From Charina bottae (lineage: Eukaryota; Chordata; Lepidosauria; Squamata; Charinaidae): a stretch of DNA of 64,000 nucleotides. The notes below the pieces were generated by a model. That model saw only the letters and a list, made by a program, of their open reading frames with translations, did no database searches and was not told where the DNA came from. Positions 22,259 to 34,401 of the stretch are shown here, one piece after another. How positions within the stretch are numbered: the stretch's first letter is position 1; each line of letters opens with the position of its first letter. The position numbers and the translations under genes are program-made. The stretch is taken from positions 67,781,963-67,845,962 of the forward strand of contig JALMGJ010000005.1 of assembly GCA_023362775.1 (NCBI GenBank), in the 5' to 3' direction.

Positions 22259-22261
22259 GTA

Positions 22262-22332
22262 GGAGAGCTAGTTTGTTGTAGTGGTTAAGGTGCCAGGCTA
22301 GAAACTGGGAGACATACGTACATACACTAGTC
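22262..22332 (+). repeat. Sauria-type SINE head fragment
   Basis: The text GAGAGCTAGTTTGTTGTAGT, then GGTTAAGGTGCCAGGCTAGA, matches the tRNA-like head of the SINE. A hAT MITE is inserted directly to its right. Confidence 0.65.
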
Positions 22333-22708
22333 CAGGGCTTTCCAAAGTTTTCCCGTGGCGACACACCAACCGCCGTTGGTGTGTCGCCACGGGAAAACCA
22401 GGAAGTGCCGCCATTGCGGCAGCGTGCAAAAACCCGGAAGCGCTGCTGCCGCTTTCGGTTTTTACACACCGCCGTGGTTGCGGCGCTTTCGGATTTTCGT
22501 GTGTTGCCACGGGAAAACCCGGAAGCGCCGCTGTGACTGTGGTGCTTTCGGATTTTCACGCGCCGCCGTTGGTGTGTCACCGCGGGAAAACCCGGAAGCG
22601 CTGATGGCCCAGTGGCGCGCCATCAGCGCTTCCGGGTTTTGACGCGACACATCTGGGCCCCGCAAGCGACACACTTTTGTGTCGCAACACACAGTTTGGA
22701 AAGCTCTG
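22333..22708. mobile_element. hAT-type MITE, family A (longest copy)
   Basis: Ends CAGGGCTTTCCAAAGTTTTC and, in complement, CAGAGCTTTCCAAACTGTG. A perfect 8-bp target duplication, CACTAGTC, lies at 22325-22332 and 22709-22716. It is longer (376 bp) than its relatives because internal blocks with CCGCCGTTGGTGTGTC and GGGAAAACCCGGAAG are repeated. Confidence 0.93.
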
Positions 22709-23099
22709 CACTAGTCTGTGTGGCCTGCTGGGGCATGGAACCTGTTTTGGAATGGAATGAAAGATAGAGAATGTATGAGCTGTAGCTACAAGCCAACTCT
22801 TGAGTTACAATATTTTTTCTCAAAAGTTCCAATGTGGGGCAATTAATTTGTTATTTATAGAAGTATTGTTTGCTCTAATCCAAATATTGCATAAATTTCA
22901 TTAATCTCCTTGTTAATTTTTTTCTCCAAAAGGGGATCAAATTCAAGTAAGTATTCCTCCTGAAATGCCTCACTGGGGTGTGGGAATGTCATGGAATATT
23001 TTATCAAATGGTTGTGCTGAAATCAAGCTATATTATACCCACAAAATTCCTGGTATCTATTAAACAAATTGCTTGATTAAGAGAGAGAAGGGTTGTTTG

Positions 23100-24440
23100 A
23101 AAAATCTGTACTGACCTCTGGTAATTACTGCATTCTTACTAGTTGCTTATAGAACAATCTCTTTTTATTCTAGAAGCGTTGATGGTCGGGCTGTTGTTCT
23201 TCAGGTCTTCTTTTCCCATGTTTGAAGACAGAGACAATATTTCTCTTGGTGACCTGTTCCTGTTCCCAGTATCTCTATATGCTATTTGTTGTTTTCAGAC
23301 CTTCATTTTGGCTTCTTCTGCTATGCTTCATTTTTTTAAAAAAAATGCCTCTGAATTATTTGTATTTGAGTTCTTCTAGAGATTCCCATCCACCTTGGGC
23401 TCCTTTTTCCATTAGCTTTTCCTCATATTTATCATTCCCCTGAGTTTATTAACATCTGCTCTTCTAAAGACAAAGATATGAAGTCAGCTACACTCAGCTT
23501 TAGTTTCCTGTAAAATCCAGAACTCCAGCATTTACACAGTCACTTTCCCCCACAATTCCCCCATTGTTAATTAAATGCTTTCCTTCACCCTTAAAATAAG
23601 AAACGTATCCAGAATCTCCTGCAGATAGTGGTAGAACTTCCATGTTTGGTAGGATTTGTCTCCCAACAAATACCAGGGTAATTAAAATCCTGCATTATTA
23701 CTACTTTATGTATATTTAAAGAGCTGCAATTTGTTTTTGGAAAACAGCATCCATATATTCTCCTTTCTTGGGTCGACAATAGTAGACACCCCAAACAGCA
23801 CTGCTTTTGTTCATTTCTCCACTTATTTTAACCCAGATGCTCTTCTAGACAGCTTCACCAAGTTCATTTACTTGGATTTCTGAACAGCATGGATAATTTT
23901 ACACACAGTGCAAGTCCTCTTTTTACCCGTGTTTCATTTGCTAAATTCCACACATGGGAGTCATTTTATCAGATCACCATTATACTTATTAAATCACATT
24001 TGCCTTTCTGTGCTAAGTATTCAGCTCATCTTGCTTGTATTAATGTTTAGACAGTGAAAGCTGTGACCTTTATGAACCAATGTTCTTCTGATGTGCTACT
24101 GAGTTGTCTAATAAGCCCCATACAGCAACACTCCCACTTCCTTCTAAAGAACATAAGTCTTTATCTGAGAGTTTAACTTCAGGGTTTTCATCTCCAACTC
24201 TCATAGGATTCGGTTTAAAGCTCTTGCCACACTTTGGCCAAACACATTTTTACAGGTTTTTGTGAGGTGCAACCGTTCTCATGCCAGCTAGCCATTATCC
24301 AGATAATTCAGATCGTTGTCTCAGAAAGCAGATCTCTTCCTGCAATACCACCTGCACTGACAACCATATATTTTCAGTATTATTCCTTCTCTTTCCAACT
24401 CTCTACCATGGACTAGAAGACATCCCGAACCCCCAGGTTC
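23100..24440 (-). pseudogene. CR1 LINE remnant, endonuclease region
   Basis: The minus-strand translation around 23591-23820 gives a DFNYPGICWETN motif, characteristic of the CR1 endonuclease region (DFNYPDICW type). Just upstream, text in another frame resembles VYYCRP followed by EYMDAV. The reading is broken by stops and frameshifts, and the ends are estimates. This is a decayed, non-functional copy. Confidence 0.7.
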
Positions 24441-24708
24441 TTGAGTCTATGGTATGATTGTAGCAGTTCTTTGCCTAATTGTCAGTGCCCATGCAGTTTA
24501 ATAGGAAAGGATAATTGTCCATGCATTTGATAAGGTTTGGAGGTTGTTCTGTCACATCCCTGAACTTTGCTCCTAGCAAACAATACATTTCACAACAGAT
24601 GGGTCTGATTGGCACACACCTATTCCAGTTCTTTGTAGTAGTGACTCACAAGTATCAGAAACCCTTCATTGTATTATTCAGTTAATACTGAGTTAGTTAT
24701 TATTAAAT

Positions 24709-24822
24709 TAATACTAATCTCATTCCTGTATTATAATGCAGCTGACAGGATCACTGATAGTCTGTCTGCCAGTCCATAGTCCTCAATAATACTTTTGGAA
24801 GAAATCAGGTTGAATATTCTGT
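24709..24822 (-). repeat. Dispersed repeat, copy 1 of an inverted pair
   Basis: About 115 bp containing TGCAGCTGACAGGATCACTG and CTTTTGGAAGAAATCAGG. It matches the complement of 26335-26448 at roughly 90 percent by eye. It lies just 5' of the CR1 remnant on the same strand and may be part of the CR1 5' region. Confidence 0.6.
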
Positions 24823-25295
24823 CCTTCTATCTGCAAGTAATCTTGAAGGCACCTTCAAGCTACCATATGCTTCCCACACCTTGTTCTTGCTGTTCTGGAA
24901 TCCTCAGTATCCAGTGATTCCAGCCATGTTTGGCATGGTGTAGAGCTCATAGCAAACAGCTTTACCCACCCTCTCCCCAGTAACAGCACTGAAATCAGGA
25001 GCTAGTCAGCAAAGATAGTCACTGAGTTCACTCCTTACAAGTACTCCCAGCCCTCTGTGAATCAACAGATGGCCTTCCCTCTTCCTTAAGAAAAACAGAA
25101 GCAAAGCAAAACTAGAAAAAAAATTAGAAAACCTTTTGTTTCATCACTATGCCTTTCCAGGAAGCTTTGTGACTGTGTGTTAACTCAGCAAATCCTTCAA
25201 GCCAGCAGACCTGCTTTTTCCTTTAACTCCAACAGATGAGTATGCAGGAGAATGTTAGCTCTAAGAGGCAAACCTGCTTGTTTGAGCACCATCAC

Positions 25296-25296
<1 letters not shown>
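24823..25296. other. No feature recognised
   Basis: No supported gene or named repeat. Confidence 0.5.

Positions 25297-25332
<36 letters not shown>
25297..25332 (+). repeat. (AC)n microsatellite
   Basis: About seventeen AC units. Confidence 0.97.
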
Positions 25333-25333
<1 letters not shown>

Positions 25334-25604
25334 TTTGTTCCTTTCCTTCAACTGGGAGGGAGAAAGATAGATGGCTGTCTTTCTCTCAAATGTCCTTTGG
25401 AATCTCCACTTATTTCCTAGCCATTCCAGGTCATTAACTGTAATTTTCCTAACAGCAGAAGTAATGGGCATGCTTGCCAGTGGCTATTAAGAAACGCTAA
25501 ATACTCATCCTAATCTCCTACCCTTCACTTGTCTCAGACTACATAGCCAGCATATATCAATGTGCAGAGTCAAACTAGGCTGTTGATTATTTTATTTTAT
25601 TTTA

Positions 25605-25843
25605 TTTATTTTTTATTTTCTATCCCTTTATTATTTTTATAAATAACTCAAGGCAGCGAACATACCTAACACTCCTTCCTCCTCCTATTTTCCCCACAAC
25701 AACAACCCTGTGAGGTGAGTTGGGCTGAGAGAGAGTGACTGGCCCAAGGTCACCCAGCTGGCTTTCGTGCCTAAGGCGGGACTAGAACTCTCAGTCTCCT
25801 GGTTTCTAGCCTGGTGCCTTAACCACTAGACCAAACTGGCTCT
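25605..25843 (-). repeat. Sauria-type SINE, single-body form
   Basis: BovB-like tail at the left (CTATCCCTTTATTATTTTTA then CTCAAGGCAGCGAACATACC), one body, and the tRNA-like head at the right (complement of ACTAGACCAAACTGGCTCTC). It serves as the reference for the duplicated-body copies at 5139 and 14668. Confidence 0.9.
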
Positions 25844-26334
25844 CATTAAGATAGCATAGGAGAAATAACAATAATAAGCATCCTTTGTTTTTTAAAAAAG
25901 CCCTGAGAGTAAATCTATCAAAATACTCACTTTATATTTCTAAGTAATAGTTTGCTAACATAACAAAGACCCATAAATGAGACTTTGGTGTATTTATGAT
26001 AACTGCAACAGTTTTATTCAGGCTTGCAGTAAACATTTATCTGAGTTATGTATAGTTTATCACGTCTATAATAACAGCTGAGTATTTGATTTACTAACAG
26101 CCTTGAAGATGAGACTGTATTTATGACATTCATAAATTTGAAGTTCCAGCTTTGACAGTGCCACTGTTATTTAGCTACAAGGGTCCCTCCTCTTGTGGTA
26201 TCACTTATATTTATCTTCTGTGTGGCTTTCATATGTATATCTGTGTGTGTTCATCCGTATGTGATCATCTCAAATTCTTGATATAGGCATTGCAAGGCCT
26301 CCTGGCCATTTGTACCTGCCCAGCCATCACTCTT
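25844..26334. other. No feature recognised
   Basis: No supported gene or named repeat. Confidence 0.5.
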
Positions 26335-26448
26335 CAGAATACTCAACTTGATTTCTTCCAAAAGTATTATTGAGGATTATGGACTGGCAGACAGAGTATT
26401 CGTGATCCTGTCAGCTGCATTATAGTACAGGAATGAGATTATTGGCCT
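26335..26448 (+). repeat. Dispersed repeat, copy 2 of an inverted pair
   Basis: See 24709-24822; same sequence in the opposite orientation. Confidence 0.6.
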
Positions 26449-26576
26449 AGAATTCCCTTCTTGCATGGAGGAGATTTATGTTCATATGTCACAAGGCCAG
26501 ACCTGTTGAGTGAGTTTCCATGCCTCTGTTGTATATGGAGTCTAGCTACACTACCTTGTTTTATGAGCTGGTAAAG

Positions 26577-26843
26577 CAGGGCTTTCCAAAGTTTTCCCAC
26601 GGCGACACACCAACCACCGTTGATGTGTCGCCGCAGGAAAACCCGGAAGTGCCGCCATTGCGGCAGCGCGCAAAAACCCGGAAGCGCTGCTGCTTTCAGT
26701 TTTTGCGTGCCGCCGTTGGTGTGTCGCCGCGGGAAAACCCGGAAGCGCTGATGATGATCAGCGCTTCCGGGTTGTGTGGCGACACACCAGACTGTGTGTG
26801 GCGACACACTTTTGTGTTGCGACACACAGTTTGGAAAGCTCTG
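26577..26843. mobile_element. hAT-type MITE, family A
   Basis: Same ends as the other family A copies. A perfect 8-bp target duplication, TGGTAAAG, lies at 26569-26576 and 26844-26851. The interior contains hairpins around CACCAACCACCGTTGATGTG and AGCGCTGATGATGATCAGCG. Confidence 0.93.
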
Positions 26844-27060
26844 TGGTAAAGGATGTCATTGCCTTGCTCATGCAGACCGTAATTTAAGTAAGTGATGTCT
26901 ACCCTTGTGAGTCTAGAGTGACTGTTGGTAAACATTCAGATATTGCATTCATACAAGTTTCAGACAAGAAATGGAAACTATAATGAGGACAAGGTTGAGC
27001 TTCATGTTAGTTCTACCAAGCACTTGCTGCCTTAAATTAATCTTAAATATATCTAACTCA

Positions 27061-27280
27061 TCTTGCCAACCTAGCAATTCGAAAGCATGCAAATGCAAGT
27101 AGATTAATAGGTACCACTTCGGTGGGATGGTAACAGCATTCCGTGCGCATCATGCGGCCACATGACCGTGGAAGCGTCTTCGGACAATGCTGGCTCTTCG
27201 GCTAACAAATGGAGATGAGCACTGGCCCCTAGAGTCAGATACGACTGCACAAATGTGCGGGGGGAACCTTTACCTTTACC
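27061..27280 (+). repeat. tRNA-derived SINE, ACCTTT family, 5'-truncated
   Basis: Starts inside the body (CTTGCCAACCTAGCAATTCG) without the tRNA-like head and ends CCTTTACCTTTACC. A perfect 13-bp target duplication, TATATCTAACTCA, lies at 27048-27060 and 27281-27293, showing that the truncation happened at insertion. Confidence 0.9.
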
Positions 27281-27293
27281 TATATCTAACTCA

Positions 27294-28760
27294 AAAATGT
27301 GAATTGCCCTTCTTGGAAATATGGCATTTATGTTAAAGTTATTTGGTTAAAGTATTCTATGCAGAATTAAACGCATGGCATTTTCTCCACTGAATCTGGC
27401 CGGAAAGTGGAAAATTACAAGTGACCCTGCATTGAAAGTCTGGTTCCCAAAACATTCTACAAACAACAGGTGTCCCTCTATCTAGTCATAATAAACCCTT
27501 ATCAGGATTGTTCCCAGGAGAATTGTAGCTCGAGGGAAGGCCAATACACAACACTGCCATCGTGTGACGCTTTATAGTAAGTACAACAACTGTGAAGCTA
27601 AACTGGTTGCCTGGCCCATTTTTAACCAATCAGATGTGAGCTATGAACCATGGGTATTCATTCATACTTATGTTCTCACTTATGTTCTTCCTATGCCCTT
27701 TTTTTTCTTTATGTAGACTGCTATCTACATGTACTTGTATCTGAACTGTAACTATGCCTGGTCTTTGCACAGACCATGATGTTTTTCTTTCCTCACTTCT
27801 GGTGATGGAACTCTGCTTATGCTTTGATTTTTCCTTTTTGCAATAATGCACTATACATCCATTATTGCCTTATGCTATCAATAAAGATATTGTTAGCCTT
27901 ACAACACGTTGTTTGGATTACTTCAAGCCTGAATAACCCCAAAAGTTCACCATCACCTAATAATTTAATCCATACATAACCAAGTGCCCTCCAGATGTAT
28001 TACATTATATTTTTTATAGTACCCAACCAATTGAGTGAGGATTATGGAAATTATAAGTGAGGTATTTAAATGAGGATTATGGTATAACATCTCAAAGTAT
28101 CAGATTGGGGAAATTATACTAGGTGATTTGCTATAATATTTCCTTCAATTTTAATATAAATAGAGCAAAACAGAAATATCTAATTATTTTTCTCCCATAT
28201 TACACTTTAAATTAGAAGAATACCAGGATATCCTAAAGTTGGGCATTACATACATATGTTAAAAATAACTTCTTTGCTCCTTTTAGCTGGCACATCTGAT
28301 GAAGTAGAAGGTGAAGTACCAACTGTAGTAAGAATTGTTATGTAAATATTTTGATTTATAGGTAATATTTAATACTGAGAAAATTAAAAGCAAAGAAATA
28401 GCAAACAAGACATGAAACATTTGACAGTTTTCTGTAGCAAAAAGTTGTTTTTCCAGGCCTTCCCCTGAAACAAAGAGGGGAGTTTATCACTAGGGTCATT
28501 ATGCTCCTTGGCATGTTAACTGTGATTAGAAAGAACTGCAACTCAGCTGGAAAATGGAAAGAAATCACAGATTAAAGAACTGTTAATCTGTACCAGACCA
28601 CACATTTATTTTTATTTAGCAGGAAAGATCTGTACTTGAAAAAGTTGATCCTGCAGAGTCCCTGTTTTTGGATCAAAACCTTGCACCGAAATTAGATACT
28701 GATGTGGACATCTGGTACATGCATATCTGGATCTTATGCATCTGATAAAATTTGCAACTG
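27294..28760. other. No feature recognised
   Basis: AT-rich sequence with no supported gene. Confidence 0.5.
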
Positions 28761-28765
28761 CATGG

Positions 28766-29075
28766 CTAGTTGATGTAGTTGCTAAGGTGTTAGGCTAGAA
28801 ACTAAGACCTTGTAGGTTCTAGTCCTCCCTTAGGCATGAAGGTTGACTGGGTACCTTAGGGGCAGTCATTCTCTCTCAGCCCAACCGCCCTCTCTGGGAC
28901 AGTGTTTCTCAACCTTAGCAACTTTAAGATGTGTGGATGTCAACTCCCAGAATTACCCTGGCTGGGGCATTCTGGGAGTTGAAGTCCACGCATCTTGAAG
29001 TTGCTAAGGTTGAGAAACACTGCTCTCGGACGTGACTGTGGGAAAGATAGGAGGCAGGAGCATTAGATATGTATG
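28766..29075 (+). repeat. Sauria-type SINE, diverged, interrupted by a MITE
   Basis: The head CTAGTTGATGTAGTTGCTAA, then TAGTCCTCCCTTAGGCATGA and CTCTCTCAGCCCAACC, run up to the MITE at 28900. The tail resumes after it as GGGAAAGATAGGAGGCAGGA and GCATTAGATATGTATG. Confidence 0.7.
28900..29022. mobile_element. hAT-type MITE, family B (palindromic)
   Basis: A nearly perfect palindrome of 123 bp with ends CAGTGTTTCTCAACCTTAGC and its complement. The 8-bp duplication CTCTGGGA / CTCTCGGA (28892-28899, 29023-29030) matches at 7 of 8. The centre holds AACTCCCAGAATTACCC. A common type in squamate genomes; no coding capacity. Confidence 0.88.
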
Positions 29076-29240
29076 TCTTAGCCTTTCTGTGGAGTTGATT
29101 CTTGGTCTGGTCTACCTGGTGGGGCTGACAGGTTACATATATCCAAGTTATTTCTGGGCTCAAACTTCAGAGTAAAGGGTGCAGATGAACTATAAATGAG
29201 GTTTTAGACTCTGCTTGCACTGCAATCCAATGGATGTTTA

Positions 29241-29576
29241 AAGGTCAAGGTTCCCCCCGCACATTTGTGCAGTCGTGTCCGACTCTAGGGGCCGGTGCTC
29301 ATCTCCGTTTGTTAGCCGAAGAGCCAGCGTTGTCCGAAGATGCTTCCACGGTCATGTGGCCGCATGACGCGCACGGAACGCTGTTACCTTCCCACCGAAG
29401 TGGTACCTATTCATCTACTTGCATTTGCATCCTTTCAAATTGCTGGGTTGGCAAGAGCTGGGACGAGTGCGGGAGCTCACTCCGTCCCGCGGGGCTAGGG
29501 ATTCGAACCTCTGAACTTGCGATCTTCCGATCGACAAGCCTGGCGTCTTACCCGCTGAGCCACCACGCCCCCTTTA
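29241..29576 (-). repeat. tRNA-derived SINE, ACCTTT-tailed family (full length)
   Basis: A 12-bp target duplication, AATGGATGTTTA, lies at 29229-29240 and 29577-29588. Head at the right, tail at the left. Confidence 0.9.
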
Positions 29577-29588
29577 AATGGATGTTTA

Positions 29589-30159
29589 CTGAGAAGTAAA
29601 TCTCCCTGTGTTGATAATATCAGTGATTCTCAGCCTTTCATAGTTTAAATCTCACAGGTCACTATCAAAGAAACTGGTCCCCACTAAGATAAAAAAAGAT
29701 TTTAAAAGAGGCATACTTTTTTCAGGAAGTAAATATCTATGCTTACAGGCATCCTGTTACTACGTATATATTCTGTTATGTAACTTTTACGTACATTAAA
29801 ATGCAACAAGTAACGTTGATAATATTACTATAACTGAAAAAGAGGAGAAAGAATTGTGATTGAAGCAGTGTTTGCCCAAGAATGTAATGATATATACAAT
29901 ATTTCTGAAAGAGAGAAGTTAATGTTACACTTTTACTTCTATATCAACCTTGAATCCAATCCTGCGGTATATAAATATAATGAATAAATACATTTTTAAA
30001 AAATTTAACACTTTGCATGATTTGTGCACTGGGAATTTAGTTTGGGTAGTCCATGCATAAAATCTTAGTGGATATTATGGGATTGTGAGAGAGAGAGAGC
30101 TAATTAATGCAAAGTGTTGTTATTATATTTTGTCGCTTAAGTTCAAAACTCTCACAAGT
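29589..30159. other. No gene; possible LINE tail at 29930-30000
   Basis: Mostly AT-rich. 29960-29995 (GCGGTATATAAATATAATGA then ATAAATA) looks like the tail of a CR1/L2-type LINE on the plus strand. Nothing else is recognised. Confidence 0.4.
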
Positions 30160-30164
30160 GGTTT

Positions 30165-30579
30165 TGTCAGCACCAAGATGTGAAACAGACCAAGAAATCA
30201 ACTTCACATTAAGACTAAGATTACTTTTATTAAGATTGGCTATAGTAACAGGATCTTGCAAGTCTGATTATGCATTACCTCCCATCCCTGCCCCGCCTTG
30301 TACTAATGTGAATTGGGGAAGTGTCTGTCTGTGACCTTTCCACATTCCTCCTTCATTGTTTGGGCTTAAGCAATGTTTCCCTCCTCATTGCTTTGGTAAC
30401 AGATCACCCCTGTCTCTATCAAGGTCATCCTCTTTACTCTCTACAGCAGGGCTTCTCAACCTTGGCAACCAGAAGGTGTGTGGACTTCAACTCCCAGAAT
30501 TCCCCAGCCAGCCGGGGAATTCTGGGAGCTGAAGTCCACACATCTTCAAGTTGCCAAGGTTGAGAAGCCCTGCTCTATA
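30165..30579 (-). mobile_element. LTR, family 1, interrupted by a MITE
   Basis: Starts TGTCAGCACCAAGATGTGAA, contains ACTTTTATTAAGATTGGCTA and AACAGGATCTTGCAAGTCTG as in the other LTRs, and ends CTCTACA at 30445. Without the MITE and its duplication, the flanks give the 5-bp target duplication GGTTT (30160-30164; right copy made of 30580 plus 30581-30584). The order of events is therefore LTR first, MITE second. Confidence 0.75.
30447..30572. mobile_element. hAT-type MITE, family B (palindromic), nested in an LTR
   Basis: Ends CAGGGCTTCTCAACCTTGGC and its complement, with a palindromic centre around CCCCAGCCAGCCGGGG. The 8-bp duplication CTCTACAG / CTCTATAG lies at 30439-30446 and 30573-30580 (7 of 8). 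Inserted at the very end of the LTR. Confidence 0.9.
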
Positions 30580-30584
30580 GGTTT

Positions 30585-32525
30585 CAACTCTGGACCATAA
30601 AAAGCTTTACTAAAATATTTAGTTCCTTTGCTTCAACCTGAGACTAGTGCTCTGCTATTCTTTTCTCCCCCTCTCTCCTGGGCACTTTCCTAAGTTGAGG
30701 AAGGGAATTGCATTCTGCCTAGACCACTTATTGGAGGCCACACCCCCTCTTTGCAACTCCTGTATAAGGTTTTTGACCACTGAGGCAAATGGTGAGTAAC
30801 TGATAAGAGGAAGGTTCTCTACACATGGTCCCTGTGTCTGCTTCTCAGGTGGCCTAGCATTACTAAAATGAATTTCTGGGAACTTCCTTTTTCTCCAAGA
30901 TATAATTTAGATAGAAATGAGGCATTCCTATCCCATGCATTTCTTAATAAATCTACTTTTTACTTCAGCAATAATGAAACCCTGTTAGCTGAGCTGTGCC
31001 TGTTACGTTGTGAGCATTTTTCTTTTTGAATGGGACCTGCTGCTACTTGGATTTTTTAGCATTGTTCACCAACTCAAGAACACATCCTTTAATGAGGATT
31101 CCCACTGAATTAAAATCTCCAACACTTCATCTGTGAACCCCCACTTGAGAACCACCGAATACAGGGTCATAGGATGCATCCCAAAATAGGAAATTTTACA
31201 GAAAACCTTGTTCAAGTATTTACACAAGGCAGGACTGGAATGCACAGGGAGAATGTATCTTGAGTGAAAGTTACAGCCAGCCAGCCAAGTCTTCTATTCC
31301 CCTCCGTCAGTGCTGATGTTTTTCCCCCGATGCTCAACATTTCATGCTTTTGAGCATACTCAGTCTTTATTCTACTCTTTTGGGGCCTGAGGAGAGGTTG
31401 GCGCAGGGGCACATAATGCACTCTTGGAAGCAGCAATCTACTTCTAGGAAAAAGAAAGAGATGGATTTCCCTCTTCATATGGTTCATAAAAACTATATTT
31501 AAAACAATGGCTTGGATAAAAAATGAATTAATGTAAAGAGAAGCTATATCTATGCTGCACAGTGAACTCTTATCCAAGTGCTTGCAGAAAACTTAACTGT
31601 TTGGCATCACAATGTATTCTAGGTTAATGGAAATACAGTAAATAAAAATGGTGAAGACTTTGGCACATACTGTAAACTGTCCTGGGCATAAAAATGACTT
31701 GACAAACAGTCTGCCCAAACACAGAAATATCTAGAGACTTAGTGACCTCTTACTTACCAACAATTTTTCTCAGGATAGGAGCCTCAGGGCTATACATGGC
31801 TCCCAAATCCCTTGTTTATGTCCCCAGAGCCCCTTCTGCCCACAATTCCTGGAAATCAGTGGCACAAAAGAGGCTTAACCAAATTTAAAACAAAGCTTGG
31901 AAAGATAAAATAATAAAATAGGTATGCTAAGCCTCACAGAGTTTAATATTGCTCTTTTTTGGATGGGGAAAGAAATGGAAAAATATGCTGCCCCAAGTCT
32001 GCAGTTGTGCACGTCATGGGAATGCTCTAGGGCTGCGAATGAGGGCTGGAGGCCTCTAATTTAGTAGATTTGTCATAAACTGGGTGGCAGGGAATGTTGT
32101 TAGCCTCTTCACATTGTTCATCTAAAATGTGCAAGTCTGTAACTTCACCTTCCCACATTCTTGCTAAAGATGGCTGATAAACGAGAGGCTTTAATCTCCT
32201 CCTCCCACCTGGCCATACTTAGCACGATCATCATTTCCCCACTGCTGTTATAGAAGAGAACAGAAAGTTATGTTAGAGAACCTCCAGTCCTGTTAGCAAT
32301 AATAAAATTATATGTGTTCTGAATCCTTGCTTAATGGTTTCTGCAAACAGCCTCTTATGTTGCCAGTAACAATTGGCAGTGTCCCCTTCAATCTCTTCCT
32401 AGAGAATTGGCCTACTTTATATTTCAATTCCCTGAACAGCATTTTTCAAATTAGTTCCTTCTTCACAAATATATGAATCACCAGAAGCTTAATAACTTCT
32501 CAAAGTCAAGGTGACACCTTGTTCT
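30585..32525. other. No feature recognised
   Basis: About 1.9 kb without a supported gene or named repeat. The minus-strand frame at 31212-31577 has no known domain. Confidence 0.5.
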
Positions 32526-32526
32526 A

Positions 32527-32650
32527 AAGCAGCCATTCCCAACCTGGTGCCCTCAAGATATGTTGGACTACAATACCCATTTCCTCACCCACCATAACCA
32601 TGTCAGCTGAATGATGATGGAAGTTCTAGTCCAACAGTTCTGCCATGCAC
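32527..32650. mobile_element. Old hAT-type MITE remnant
   Basis: The text CAGCCATTCCCAACCTGGTG then TGTTGGACTACAATACCC, with a complementary GGAAGTTCTAGTCCAACAG arm, matches a common amniote short hAT-derived repeat. It is diverged, with no clean duplication. Confidence 0.55.
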
Positions 32651-33129
32651 CAGTGCAACTGAGGTATTAATGCTTTCTTAACACCCATATCTTAAACATT
32701 TTCTCCAACTTATTTTTTTCTCCAAGGGCTACTGAGATTTAATCAGAAGGCATAAATGGAAAAGGGGGAAAGGCCTCTTAAGGACAATTTTAAAAGAAGA
32801 TGCAAGTTATATCTTAACTTATAGATGTCAACTACTTTTTAAATGTTTTGTTCTTTTGAGAATAGTCCTTTCTGTATAGGGACAATTTTTTTAATTGCCT
32901 ACTTTAAACCATCAAGAGCCAGTGTATATCATTTTTAAATTGGTATTGAAGGGGTCTAGTATAACCACACTGTGTTTTGTATTAATGATTTATAAACTGT
33001 ATTTTGTATTACTGATGTATGAGCCTTTTTAGAATTGTACTGTTGTATTGATTGATTTATATGCTGTATTAACAGAACCTAATCATGCTCTCAAAGCCTG
33101 TTCTTGCTTGGGAACCTTTCAGTATAAGA

Positions 33130-33300
33130 TGTTGGATGAGGATCACAGATACCCAGACACTCCGTGGATACTCTCAGCCTAACCTACTTTGCAGGGTTGT
33201 TAATATGGGGAAAAATTGAAGGAGGGAGTGTTATGTAAGTTGCCTTGAGCTCCTGGAGGAGAAGGGAGATAAAAATCTAACAAAGAAACAAACAAGTTGG
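33130..33300 (+). repeat. Old SINE/LINE 3' tail
   Basis: The text CAGGGTTGTTAATATGGGGA, then GTAAGTTGCCTTGAGCTCCT and GAGATAAAAATCTAAC, is typical of the CR1/L2-derived tails of squamate SINEs. Confidence 0.5.
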
Positions 33301-33419
33301 GTTGCTTTCTGTGTCCCTTGCACAATTAGATAAGTAAGACAGACTAGAATTGTCATTATAGGTAGAAACTTTATAGGAATCATTATAGCCAAGAATTTGT
33401 ATTTTGACATTGCGTAACT

Positions 33420-33655
33420 AAATGTCTGCAAACAAACAACCAGGTTCAGAGAGCACCAACTACCCCATAAAACAACATTCCCAACACATAAAAAATCGCA
33501 ATCACTGGGCTCCAGTCTCACCCAATCCCAACGCCTGGGGAAAAGCAAGCTTTTTAAGGCCTCCCGGAAGGCTAAAATGGTGGGGGCTTGTCAGATCTCA
33601 GTGGGGAGGGTGTTCCACAGGGCAGGGCCACTGCTGGGCTTGAATTATACCATCA
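33420..33655 (-). pseudogene. L2 LINE C-terminal remnant
   Basis: The minus-strand translation of 33530-33620 resembles the end of the L2 reverse transcriptase protein (APTILAF-like, then a LFPRRW segment). The same region is present in the better preserved copy at 40105-40869. Truncated and not functional. Confidence 0.55.
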
Positions 33656-34396
33656 GCAGGGAATGCTGCATATGGCATAAGACTGGTAACCTACTCCACA
33701 CCTTTTCTATCTTATTGAAAAGCATTATGTGAAAGCCTTGACTGACCAAAGCCAAGAGGGTGACAGATGCCAATTTGTGTGGGCCCATCTGGCGATGATC
33801 ATGGCATATGGAATATTACACATTGGAATGTAAAACAGGTACTGTTAAAAGGAGTACTGTAAATGGTAAAGAGTATAAATGCACTAATGAAGTAAAAGAA
33901 AATTCAATAAAGAACTGAAATGAAGTGAAAGAAAAATGGAGAGGATACAAGGGTGATGAGAGGTTCTGAATGTGGGAGAGACTATCATTTGGTTGTATCC
34001 CGAATGGATCTTGGGGGGAAAATAGATTTGGAAGAAGAAAAAAAGAAAATTAGAGTGAAAGTATAATGACTACAATACAGGAAGAGAAAGTATGAATTCA
34101 GTATGAAAAACCATTACAAGACAGATTACTCTCCCAACAGAATAAATGGAAAGCGGAAGCAAGGAAAGATGGTGTGGAAGCTGATTGGAATAGAATGAAA
34201 AGAGTTGTGTTACTGAGTATGACAGAAGTGCAGTTATGCTAATGGGCAGTATGAAATAGAATGCTTGGCAGAATGATGAATTGAAAGAGGCTGTGAATGA
34301 GAAACAAGTGCATATTGGAGAATGATGTGTTTAGAAAATGAAGATGAGAAAAATGTGTAATTTATTTTTGTTGCCAAACAGTTATGGTTAAAATGT
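33656..34396. other. No feature recognised; A/G-rich
   Basis: A purine-rich stretch (33870-34200) without periodic repeats and without supported genes. Confidence 0.45.
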
Positions 34397-34401
34397 TTAA
34401 G

